A DNA stretch of 6,486 bases from Pseudomonadota bacterium (GCA_021848555.1 JAJZUN010000167.1:1-6486), one strand, 5' to 3'; counted from the first letter of the stretch, positions 1 to 6,137 are shown. The notes: a model not told the origin generated them from the sequence alone. Program-made: numbers and translations.

Positions 1-365
1 CTGGCTCCATTTCGGTTTCGGCGCGATGCCTTGACGAAACCCGAACCTATCAGCACTATCGTTTTGGCAGGGTCCCCGCGCTGCCAGAGGAATTCGCCTT
101 GATGAAAGGTCCGTGGCTGCGCGCCCGCAGCCACCATCTGCAACACGGTCCAGGGTACGCCCTCGAACAGTTCGAAGTGGCGCAGCCTTTTGGCCAGCTC
201 GGTCCTTTCGATTTGCGGTGACTGCGCGGGGACGATCGCAGTCGCACGGCTGCGAAAGAATGCACCGCGCGACAAACCCTGGCTCGGAAATACCCCGCGG
301 TCATGTCGGCTGGTCCACGACTCTGCATGCTCCTGTTGGAAATTCATTCCATCGGTAATATTCAT
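1..365 (-). CDS. Crp/Fnr-family transcriptional regulator, N-terminal part (runs off left edge)
   Basis: A minus-strand frame is open from an ATG at 365 to the window edge, giving 121 residues and no stop. From about residue 52 it reads like the start of a Crp/Fnr sensor domain: an amphipathic stretch IERTELAKRLRHFELFEGVP, then FHQGEFLWQRGDPAKTIVLI and GSGFVK (residues 87-112). These match the glycine-punctuated beta barrel of cyclic-nucleotide-binding-like domains (the 'G-x-x-L-x-x-x-G-D' and 'I-x-x-G-x-V-K' pattern). The helix-turn-helix would lie outside the window. There is no cysteine in the visible part, so an FNR-type N-terminal Fe-S cluster is unlikely; the ligand is unknown. The start is uncertain: in-frame ATGs lie at 425, 365 and 347, none with a clear Shine-Dalgarno, and codons upstream of 365 look AT-rich and non-coding. 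It lies downstream of the cytochrome gene on the same strand but behind a terminator. The family call comes from motifs only. Confidence 0.75.
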   Translation of the reverse strand, partial: MNITDGMNFQQEHAESWTSRHDRGVFPSQGLSRGAFFRSRATAIVPAQSPQIERTELAKRLRHFELFEGVPWTVLQMVAAGAQPRTFHQGEFLWQRGDPAKTIVLIGSGFVKASRRNRNGA

Positions 366-447
366 ATTGTGATTCGAAGTCGTCTCAAAACTTGATCCTG
401 GATAAGTCTGGCTTTCTTTAGACATAGGGCATTGAAGTCGATGCTGC

Positions 448-464
448 GTTCGGGATCTCCGAAC
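448..464. promoter_or_regulatory. Inverted repeat, possible operator upstream of the Crp/Fnr-type gene
   Basis: Perfect 6-bp arms GTTCGG and CCGAAC are separated by five bases (GATCT), 83 bp upstream of the ATG at 365 and 23 bp upstream of the alternative ATG at 425. It lies between the cytochrome terminator and the regulator gene, where a promoter and an operator for the regulator would be expected. No convincing -35/-10 pair could be assigned nearby. It could equally be a small RNA hairpin or chance. Confidence 0.3.
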
Positions 465-509
465 AGAACGAAGTGTCGTGCTATAGCTGGCAAATGGCTT
501 CAGAGCGAC

Positions 510-552
510 AAAAAACAACCCGGAAACGTTTCCGCTCCCGGGTCGTCTTTTT
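510..552 (-). terminator. Rho-independent terminator of the decaheme cytochrome gene, possibly bidirectional
   Basis: On the minus strand a 9-bp stem (bases 546-538 pairing with 523-515, one G-U pair, CCCGG core) is followed directly by six T residues (515-510), about 85 nt after the cytochrome stop codon. On the plus strand the same arms carry one A-C mismatch and are followed by five T residues (548-552), so weaker termination the other way is possible. The 14-nt loop overlaps a perfect 14-bp palindrome at 521-534, which could fold as a competing hairpin. Confidence 0.8.
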
Positions 553-632
553 ATCGCTGGTGCGCAGGCACGGCGTACCGTGCCGCGACGATCGGGGGGA
601 GGGCATTGCACCCGTCTCGCACCCTTCTCGTC

Positions 633-3215
633 TTACTTCTTGTGGACCGCCCTCACACCCAGCCCGAACGCGCTGGTATCGCTGTGGCAGAAGGTGCACT
701 GCTCGCCCGATGCGGTGACATTCGAAGCGATGTGACCCAAGGCCGCGGTGCTGTCGTGGCAGGTGCCGCAGGCCCGCTGGGTAGGCGTCGTGTACCAGGC
801 AGTCCGATTCTCCAGCAAAGTCGTGGTACCGGGCTTGGTGGCGGTTTGGCTATGGCAGACCTCACAGTCCGCAATGTTCCCCGGGAAAGCGCTGTAGCTA
901 TAGTTGTGCGTGCCGTTGATCGCATAGGAACCGCCCGCCACAACGCTGGGCAGATCCTTGCCACGGTGCAGTTTGTGCACGATCCTCTGGAAATCAACCG
1001 GATCCGCAGTGAACGGGTCCAGCGTGAGCTGATTATGGCAGGTCACGCAGTACTCGGTGGCATAGCCCGAATGCAGCTTCACGCCCGCATGGCAGGTGGC
1101 GCAGGTGTTCATGGTCACAATGTTGCGCGTCGTCTTGACCGCGCTGCCGTCGGGTACGAAGTCGAAATAGGCGTTCGTCAGATTATCGACATTGGTGGTG
1201 CCAATTTTCTGGAACGTCATCGCCACCCTATGGGTCAGGGTAGGCTCGTACGCCACCGTGTTCGGACCTGTATTGGCGCCACCCGTCGTCGATGCTTCAG
1301 TCCAAGTCTTGGCGGCCGCATTCCAGGTCCAGGTCCCTATCGTCGTATCAGCGGCAGGGCCCACCGACGACGCCACGTGGGCGTGCGAGATGGTGCTGAT
1401 GTTACCCGGAGTACTTCCGTTTTTCAGCTCGAACTTGTAGCTGAAGGTGCCGTCGGCGTTCGCGGTCAACGTGCCGGAATTTTCATTGGACGACTGCAGT
1501 ACCGGTGCCTTGGCCGCGTCCTTGGTGCGGAAGCGGGCGGTGTAGCTCACCCAGTAGGTGGACGATCCGAGGGCTGCGGGCACAAGCTTAACCAGCCCGA
1601 ACGAAGGTTTGGTGAACTTCGTGCTGTCAGTTACAGCCACTCCGCCATCAGTCACCTTAAAGGTCACGGTGACGCTACCGTCGACCGCAACTGCCGCATT
1701 GGTGATGGTCGCGCTCATGGTGCGCTTGGACGCATCCTGCGTCGTCGGTATCGTTTTGCTGTGATAGGCGGGGATATCGGCCGAAGTATGGCAAAGCACG
1801 CACTGTGTGTCATCGGTCTTGGCGCCGCCGATGTGCGCAGTGCTGGAGGTCGTCAGACCTTTTGCCGCGTCGCCTATGGTGACACCAGTATTCTTGGCGA
1901 AATCGATTCCGGCATGGCAGGAACCGCAGGCAACCCGGGTGGGCGCGCTCTTCCAGTTGTCGCCCTGGGTGGCCAGTTGCGCACCGGCGGCATCCTTCTT
2001 CGCGCCGTCATGGCACTTGGTGCAGTTGCCGAGTGGCTGCGGGAAATTGACTTTAGAGAAATCCACCGAAGCGACCTTGTAGACGGTCTTGAACCATGAA
2101 TTCAGCTCCGCGCCAGCATGGATCTTGTGCACCATCGCTCTGAAGTCAACGCTAGTGTTGTTGTAGTAGTCGTCGCTGCCCGGGTTATGGCAGATCACGC
2201 AGTAGTTCGGATCGACGCGCGTACCGTGCGCCTTCAGCGTCGAGTGACACTCGTTGCAAGAAGCCGCGTCCACGACTTTCCTGTAGGGGGCGATGGTCTT
2301 GCCGTCCGCGGCCTTGACCGGAACCGCAACGCCATCGGCACCGAGGGTGAAGTCCATGGTCGGATTGACTACGACTTTCGCTTTCGACGCCGGGTCGGTG
2401 TAGCACAACTGCACGCCGACGCGATGGATGGTCTTGCCGTCCTTGACGGCCACATTGCCGTTGTTGGCTATCCTGTTCTGATAGGCGGGAGCAGTCGACG
2501 TCGCAGCGCTGGACGCAAAACTCCTTCCGGCGACCGCATCCTTCAGCAGCAGCGGTGTCACCACATCCGTCGCGAAACGGTAGGTGTAATAGCCGCCCGA
2601 GGTATTTTCTTCCAGTATCCCCACGACCCGGGTGCTGGGATCGCTAACCGCGGTGTCCGGATTGGTGAGAGTTGTGGTGGGTTTCGGATCGGTCGTGCCC
2701 TCTACCACCGAGTACCGGGTAATGGGTGTCGTAACACTCGCGTCCAGTCTCTGGCGGGAAATGAGACTCTGCCAGTGGCCGGTGGTGCTATCCAGTTTGG
2801 CCATGGCGAAGGTCACATGGCCTGCAGTGGAGGTTGTGCTGGTAGTGCACGCCGGGTCGGCTTTGCCTGCCGCGACGATCAGCTTCAGGCCGGGCACGAA
2901 CTTGCCGGCGGCATCGATCACGGTGAAGTTGACCACGGGCGGGCTTTGGATCGTAACCGGCGCCGCGCCGGCGGTCGCGATCAGAGCGAACGCCTGGGCC
3001 GGGTTGGCCGCAGTGTTGGTGGTCGCCGGGGCTGCCGCGGCCGCGGTGATTACGGCTGCTCCTACAGGAGCGCCGGCAGCAGGCGCCGCAGCGCCAGCCG
3101 CGGGGGCGGAGGATGAGCTACCACCGCCGCATCCGGCCAAGGCGACTGCAAACACGCTCACCGCCACAAATCTGGCCCAACAGGGCGAAAATCGGCTCTT
3201 GCAAGATATATTCAC
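633..3215 (-). CDS. OmcA/MtrC-family decaheme c-type cytochrome, outer-membrane lipoprotein
   Basis: The product is an 860-residue multiheme cytochrome expected to carry electrons at the outer face of the outer membrane. A GTG start at 3215 is chosen because AAGGAGG lies five bases upstream and the product begins with a classic lipoprotein signal (basic N-terminus, hydrophobic core, LAGC, lipidated Cys29). Gly after that Cys fits outer-membrane sorting. A Ser/Ala/Pro-rich linker covers residues 33-72. Ten CXXCH haem-binding motifs start at residues 320, 339, 398, 430, 472, 705, 723, 784, 816 and 840, forming two pentaheme modules. They alternate with haem-free regions at about 75-310 and 490-700, as in the beta-barrel/pentaheme/beta-barrel/pentaheme plan of MtrC, OmcA and MtrF. 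The modules match: VDFRAMVHKIH in one and VDFQRIVHKLH in the other. No CX8C disulfide motif is present; the only other mature cysteines are 123 and 271. No mtrA or mtrB homologue is visible beside it. The family is well supported; the physiological acceptor is unknown. Confidence 0.95.
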   Translation of the reverse strand: MNISCKSRFSPCWARFVAVSVFAVALAGCGGGSSSSAPAAGAAAPAAGAPVGAAVITAAAAAPATTNTAANPAQAFALIATAGAAPVTIQSPPVVNFTVIDAAGKFVPGLKLIVAAGKADPACTTSTTSTAGHVTFAMAKLDSTTGHWQSLISRQRLDASVTTPITRYSVVEGTTDPKPTTTLTNPDTAVSDPSTRVVGILEENTSGGYYTYRFATDVVTPLLLKDAVAGRSFASSAATSTAPAYQNRIANNGNVAVKDGKTIHRVGVQLCYTDPASKAKVVVNPTMDFTLGADGVAVPVKAADGKTIAPYRKVVDAASCNECHSTLKAHGTRVDPNYCVICHNPGSDDYYNNTSVDFRAMVHKIHAGAELNSWFKTVYKVASVDFSKVNFPQPLGNCTKCHDGAKKDAAGAQLATQGDNWKSAPTRVACGSCHAGIDFAKNTGVTIGDAAKGLTTSSTAHIGGAKTDDTQCVLCHTSADIPAYHSKTIPTTQDASKRTMSATITNAAVAVDGSVTVTFKVTDGGVAVTDSTKFTKPSFGLVKLVPAALGSSTYWVSYTARFRTKDAAKAPVLQSSNENSGTLTANADGTFSYKFELKNGSTPGNISTISHAHVASSVGPAADTTIGTWTWNAAAKTWTEASTTGGANTGPNTVAYEPTLTHRVAMTFQKIGTTNVDNLTNAYFDFVPDGSAVKTTRNIVTMNTCATCHAGVKLHSGYATEYCVTCHNQLTLDPFTADPVDFQRIVHKLHRGKDLPSVVAGGSYAINGTHNYSYSAFPGNIADCEVCHSQTATKPGTTTLLENRTAWYTTPTQRACGTCHDSTAALGHIASNVTASGEQCTFCHSDTSAFGLGVRAVHKK

Positions 3216-3218
3216 GGC

Positions 3219-3225
3219 ATCCTCC
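3219..3225 (-). promoter_or_regulatory. Ribosome binding site that decides the cytochrome GTG start
   Basis: On the minus strand AAGGAGG lies just upstream of GTG at 3215, with about five bases between. An upstream in-frame ATG at 3266 would put this site inside the coding region and add 17 residues before the signal peptide, so the GTG is preferred. Confidence 0.8.
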
Positions 3226-3320
3226 TTCACACATTGAATTGCTTGGATTATTGATTGACACAGCATATGCCGTGGTGGCCTCGCCCGCTATGGCCTTTCT
3301 TCATAAGCTGATTTGGGTCT

Positions 3321-3344
3321 AAAGTCTCACTTTGATCAGACTTT
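3321..3344. promoter_or_regulatory. 7-10-7 inverted repeat, candidate operator for the adjacent response regulator
   Basis: AAAGTCT and AGACTTT are exact inverted copies separated by ten bases that contain TGATCA at the edge. One arm lies within a near-direct repeat, ACTTTGATC (3329-3337) and ACTTTGGTC (3340-3348). The dyad is 106-129 bp upstream of the cytochrome start and 60-83 bp upstream of the kinase start, a position from which it could serve either gene. NarL-family regulators bind paired heptamers as dimers, which makes the neighbouring LuxR-type regulator a natural candidate, but the spacing differs from the classic NarL 7-2-7 arrangement. Binding is inference. Confidence 0.4.
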
Positions 3345-3371
3345 GGTCGCATCATAAGTAGCACCTTCGCG

Positions 3372-3380
3372 TGATATGCT
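3372..3380 (+). promoter_or_regulatory. Possible extended -10 element of the kinase-regulator operon
   Basis: TGATATGCT fits the TGnTATnnT form of an extended -10 and lies 23 bp before the kinase ATG. No good -35 is found at 16-18 bp, as can happen with extended -10 promoters or activated ones. If used, the start would be near 3387 and the dyad at 3321-3344 would be centred about 54 bp upstream of it. Weak on its own. Confidence 0.2.
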
Positions 3381-3403
3381 TGTCCGCACGCTAACTATCC
3401 GCC

Positions 3404-4831
3404 ATGGCACAACCAACGTTCCCCCTATCCCTGTTGATGGCGCTGAAGAAACCTATCGGTCGCCTGAATTTTTCGCGCCAGTTCGTAGTGGTGAGCTTCG
3501 CGATCCTCCTTACCGGCATGATCGTCATCGGAACCTGGATCGGCGATCAGATCGAGAGCAACAGCGTCAAACGCGCCGCAGCAATAGCGACCGTTTACGT
3601 AGAGAGTATCCTGGCCACACAGTTGCGCGCGCACACAGGCGGCGCTGGTATCGGCAGCGAGGAGCGTGCGGCGCTGGACCGCGTGTTCGTCGACGGACCC
3701 CTGCGCCGCAAAGTGGTCCGCTTCAAGCTCTGGAACCCTGACGGCACCATTCTCTACAGCAGTGACAGTGCGCAGTTGGGGCGCCGCTTCGTGGTCGATG
3801 GGCTGCTCGCCGCGGCTTTTGCGGGAACGGTTCAGTCCAGAATCAGTAATCTGGGCGATTCCGATAACGCCCCCGAGCGCGAGCATTGGTCGGAACTGCT
3901 CGAAGTCTACGTGCCGTTGCGCACCGCGGCGAATGGCAAGGTCAACACCGTCGCCGAGTTCTATCACTCGACCGAGAACCTGAGCCGCGACATCCGCGCC
4001 GCCAAACGACACAGCTGGGCGTTGGTCACAGTCGCTACCGCCGCGATGTATCTGCTGCTGCTCGGCATGGTGCGCCGTGCAGACACCACCATCGTCGACC
4101 AGCAGCGCGACCTTAGCCGCCAACTGCAGCAATTGCGCACCACGGTCGCCGAAAACGAGGAAATGCGCGGGCAGCTGCGCGAGGCGGTTGCACGCACTAC
4201 CGCGCTCAACGAGCAATTCCTGCACCGGGTGGCCGCCGACCTGCACGACGGACCGGCGCAAGAGATTGCCTTGGCCCTGATGCGCTTGGAGGTGCTCGGC
4301 GAGGGAGCACGCAATGGCGATACGTCGCGCGACTTCGAAACCATCTACCGGGCCCTGAATGCCTCGCTCGCGGAGCTGCGCAACATGGCGTCCGGATTGG
4401 GGATACCGAAAATCGCCGATCTGTCGCTTGCCGACACCATAAGGCGCGCCGTGCGCGATTTCGAGGACAAGTCCGAAACGACGGTCCAGAGCGAGGTCGA
4501 CGACGCGCTGGGGGATGCCCCGCTTGCGATCAGGATCACCGTCTACCGTCTGCTCCAGGAGTCGCTCACTAATGGTTGGCGGCACGCGCGCGGGGCGGCG
4601 CAGCGGGTGCGCGCGCAGTGCGCCGGGGGACAGGCGCTCATCGAGGTTGCCGACCAGGGCCCGGGCTTCGTTCCGCAGGCGGCTTTCGAGTCCGGGCGAC
4701 TCGGACTCGCGTTCATGCGCGAGCGCGTTCGAATGCTCGGCGGGGTGTTCGAGATCGCGTCCGAACCCGGGTGCGGTACGCGCATCCTGGCTCGGCTTCC
4801 GCTTTCGCTCGAAGAGGCGGAACGTGCCTGA
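3404..4831 (+). CDS. Membrane sensor histidine kinase, NarX/UhpB-like (HisKA_3 type)
   Basis: The 475-residue inner-membrane kinase should autophosphorylate on His and pass phosphate to the regulator encoded next to it. Order of parts: a short cytoplasmic N-terminus; TM1 at about 27-46; a periplasmic sensor of about 157 residues (47-203) with a Cache/PDC-like look (WNPDGTILYSSD, then LLEVYVPLRT); TM2 at about 204-224; a likely coiled-coil linker at 225-275 (heptad-like Gln/Leu/Arg run); then the H-box DLHDGPAQ with His281 as phosphoacceptor and the HDxxxQ signature of this class. The ATPase domain has an N-box QESLTN (Asn390), G1 box DQGPGF (Asp417) and a G2-like GLAFMRERVRMLGG from Gly434. 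No HAMP is evident. The ATG at 3404 is used because an in-frame stop lies at 3392-3394; Met12 (3437) is an alternative, and neither has a clear ribosome binding site. The ligand sensed is unknown. Confidence 0.93.
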   Translation: MAQPTFPLSLLMALKKPIGRLNFSRQFVVVSFAILLTGMIVIGTWIGDQIESNSVKRAAAIATVYVESILATQLRAHTGGAGIGSEERAALDRVFVDGPLRRKVVRFKLWNPDGTILYSSDSAQLGRRFVVDGLLAAAFAGTVQSRISNLGDSDNAPEREHWSELLEVYVPLRTAANGKVNTVAEFYHSTENLSRDIRAAKRHSWALVTVATAAMYLLLLGMVRRADTTIVDQQRDLSRQLQQLRTTVAENEEMRGQLREAVARTTALNEQFLHRVAADLHDGPAQEIALALMRLEVLGEGARNGDTSRDFETIYRALNASLAELRNMASGLGIPKIADLSLADTIRRAVRDFEDKSETTVQSEVDDALGDAPLAIRITVYRLLQESLTNGWRHARGAAQRVRAQCAGGQALIEVADQGPGFVPQAAFESGRLGLAFMRERVRMLGGVFEIASEPGCGTRILARLPLSLEEAERA

Positions 4832-5516
4832 CCCGATCCGCATCCTCCTCGCCGATGACCACCCGATGTTCCGCGAGGGCGTCGCACACTCCCTCGGCAG
4901 CGAGCCCGGCATCGAGGTCGTCGCCCAGACCGCAAGCGGTGAGGAGGCCGTGGAACTGGCACAGCGCTTGACTCCCGACGTGGCGCTGCTGGATATCACG
5001 ATGCCCGGGATCGGGGGCATTGCGGCCGCTGCAAGCATTGCCGCAAGCGTGCCTGACATGCGCATCCTGATGCTCACCGTATCCGAGGACAAGGATAATC
5101 TGTTGGCCGCCCTCAAGGCCGGGGCGCATGGCTACGTGCTCAAGGGGACGTCGGCGAGCGAGTTGCGTGCCATCGTGCGCCGCGTGGCGGCCGGCGAGGC
5201 CTTCGTCACGCCTGCGCTTGCCACGCGACTGCTGGTCGAATTCTCCCGCCCGCAGGAACCCGATCCGCTGTCCGAGCTGACCGTGCGCGAGCATGACGTC
5301 ATCAAACTCATTGGCCTGGGTTCCAGCAACCGCGAGATCGCCGAACGCCTCCACCTCGCCGAAAAGACGGTCAAGCACTATGTGACTTGCATCCTTCAGA
5401 AGCTCCATGCGCGCAGCCGCACCGAGGCGGCCCTGATCGCGGTCGGGCACGGCTTGCCCAAGCGTGCAGCGCACAAGGCGACACCAGCCAAACAGCAGCC
5501 GTACAGCAAGCGGTAG
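4824..5516 (+). CDS. LuxR/NarL-family response regulator
   Basis: A 230-residue two-domain regulator, partner of the preceding kinase. The receiver domain (about 5-120) has the acidic pair Asp11-Asp12, phosphoacceptor Asp57 in LLDITMPG, switch Thr85, Tyr104 and Lys107 (GYVLKG). The LuxR-type helix-turn-helix (about 150-210) reads LSELTVREHDVIKLIGLGSS, then NREIAERLHLAEKTVKHYV, close to the family consensus. The last 19 residues are a Lys/Arg/Ala/Pro-rich tail. The GTG at 4824 is taken as the start: it gives the usual length, is preceded by a purine-rich GAAGAGGCGG and overlaps the kinase stop by 8 bp, implying translational coupling. Upstream in-frame sequence belongs to the kinase in another frame. 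It should bind DNA as a phosphorylated dimer; the nearby dyad at 3321-3344 is a candidate target. Confidence 0.95.
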   Translation: MPDPIRILLADDHPMFREGVAHSLGSEPGIEVVAQTASGEEAVELAQRLTPDVALLDITMPGIGGIAAAASIAASVPDMRILMLTVSEDKDNLLAALKAGAHGYVLKGTSASELRAIVRRVAAGEAFVTPALATRLLVEFSRPQEPDPLSELTVREHDVIKLIGLGSSNREIAERLHLAEKTVKHYVTCILQKLHARSRTEAALIAVGHGLPKRAAHKATPAKQQPYSKR

Positions 5517-5930
5517 TTTCCGTAGAAAACCGCTTTGCGGGCGTTGGACGCGAATGCGCTAATACGGGCTAATGTCGTCAAGCGCGGCAGTTGCCAGGCC
5601 GCGCTGATAAAAGCGGCAGTCACTTTTGCAGCGCTATCCTCGAATTGATTCGCAAGTCGCGTGAGAAATCGTGACTAAGCTAGGTGCGCAGAGCGACCTT
5701 CGCAATTGCGCTGCCGCCCGCTCGGCATCTGAACCGCGCTGTTGTAAATCCGCTTCCCGCCACGATGACCGGCTGGTTTGAGTCGCAGGCAGAGTCTCCC
5801 AAATCGAGCTGCGACTACATCAGATTAGATCGGTGTTGCGCAATCAACGCTTGCTCTGGCTCGGTGGATTTTCAAAAAGCAGCTCCACCTTGTTCAATAT
5901 CTGTCCAGCCGAAACAGCGCGAGGGCGCGG
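5517..5930. other. Convergent intergenic region without a recognisable gene
   Basis: These 414 bp lie between the end of the response regulator and the end of the small lipoprotein gene. No frame gives a protein I recognise: the only sizeable plus-strand frame begins at 5684, continues antisense through the lipoprotein gene and looks like a shadow. No tRNA-like T-loop or rRNA-like sequence is seen. What it holds is a strong hairpin at 5581-5605, tandem GCTAAT at 5558-5563 and 5568-5573 (10-bp period), short palindromes at 5701-5710 (CGCAATTGCG) and 5836-5843 (TTGCGCAA), and 6-bp inverted arms GGTGGA/TCCACC at 5863-5868 and 5884-5889. Confidence 0.6.
5581..5605. terminator. GC-rich hairpin downstream of the two-component operon, possible terminator
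   Basis: Perfect 8-bp arms AGCGCGGC and GCCGCGCT enclose a nine-base loop, 65 bp after the regulator stop. A nested alternative, GGCA-GT-TGCC at 5586-5595, is also possible. There is no run of T on either side, so it is not a standard intrinsic terminator; it may be a 3' end stabilising stem or part of a Rho-dependent end. Confidence 0.35.
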
Positions 5931-6137
5931 CTACTTTTCAGCCTCGTCCGGTCGTGCTGTGCTCTGCTGCGTCTGCTCCATCGCCTTGCCGATGTTCTGC
6001 TGCATTTGTTCCATGGTTTTCTTTCCCTGCTCGATTTCTTGTTTTTTCGCGGCGGCGACCGTCGCGGCGGTGGTCGCGGTTTCGACGCCACAGCCGGCGA
6101 GCGCCGCGGCAGCAATCAGCGTGATAATTCGTCTCAT
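5931..6137 (-). CDS. Small lipoprotein of unknown function
   Basis: A 68-residue protein with a short lipoprotein signal: MRR, a hydrophobic Ile/Leu/Ala core, LAGC, lipidated Cys16, then Gly, which predicts outer-membrane sorting. The mature part is only 53 residues: an Ala/Thr-rich segment (18-30) and then a charged Gln/Glu/Lys/Met helix (about 31-58, for example KKTMEQMQQNIGKAMEQTQQ) that looks amphipathic and may form a coiled coil. The ATG at 6137 is preferred over the in-frame ATGs at 6143 and 6158 because GGAG lies seven bases before it, while for 6143 the spacing is too short. It follows the crotonase-type gene by 46 bp on the same strand and may share its transcript. I do not recognise a named family. 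The small size and lipobox recall other tiny outer-membrane lipoproteins, but no function is assigned. Confidence 0.75.
   Translation of the reverse strand: MRRIITLIAAAALAGCGVETATTAATVAAAKKQEIEQGKKTMEQMQQNIGKAMEQTQQSTARPDEAEK

Larger units (their letters stand above)
3216..3403. promoter_or_regulatory. Divergent intergenic control region between cytochrome and kinase genes
   Basis: These 188 bp separate the GTG of the minus-strand cytochrome from the ATG of the plus-strand kinase and must hold both promoters. Visible elements are the dyad at 3321-3344, a repeated TCATAAG at 3301-3307 and 3352-3358 that flanks it, an 8-bp palindrome GCATATGC at 3263-3270, and an isolated TTGACA at 3255-3260 with no suitable -10. 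The stretch is more AT-rich than the flanking genes. Exact start sites cannot be assigned from sequence alone. Confidence 0.6.

Noticed and set aside
56..328. A 90-codon minus-strand frame starting with ATG behind GGAG
   Set aside because: The Crp/Fnr-like reading lies in another frame of the same strand and shows a recognisable domain; the GGAG is also too close to this ATG.
391..405. FNR-like half site (TTGAT-CCTG-GATAA) upstream of the Crp/Fnr-type gene
   Set aside because: Only one half matches the TTGAT-N4-ATCAA consensus; the other has three mismatches.
432..2099. A 555-codon plus-strand open frame opposite the cytochrome gene
   Set aside because: It is antisense to a clear decaheme cytochrome, its protein shows no recognisable domain, and its length is explained by GC-rich third positions on the opposite strand.
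2118..3116. A 332-codon plus-strand open frame opposite the cytochrome N-terminal half
   Set aside because: Antisense shadow rich in Arg, Gly and Val with no domain pattern; the minus-strand gene explains the region.
3255..3260. Perfect TTGACA resembling a -35 hexamer for the kinase operon
   Set aside because: No acceptable -10 lies 16-18 bp downstream, and it is about 145 bp from the kinase start.
3425..5116. A 563-codon minus-strand open frame opposite the kinase and regulator
   Set aside because: The plus-strand kinase and regulator have complete sets of catalytic motifs; the antisense frame has none.
5530..5540. Short CCGC-TTT-GCGG hairpin after the response regulator as a terminator
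   Set aside because: The stem is only four base pairs and is not followed by a T run in the direction of the regulator gene.
5684..6124. A 146-codon plus-strand frame in the right intergenic region
   Set aside because: Most of its second half is antisense to the small lipoprotein with a clear lipobox, and the composition does not look like a protein.
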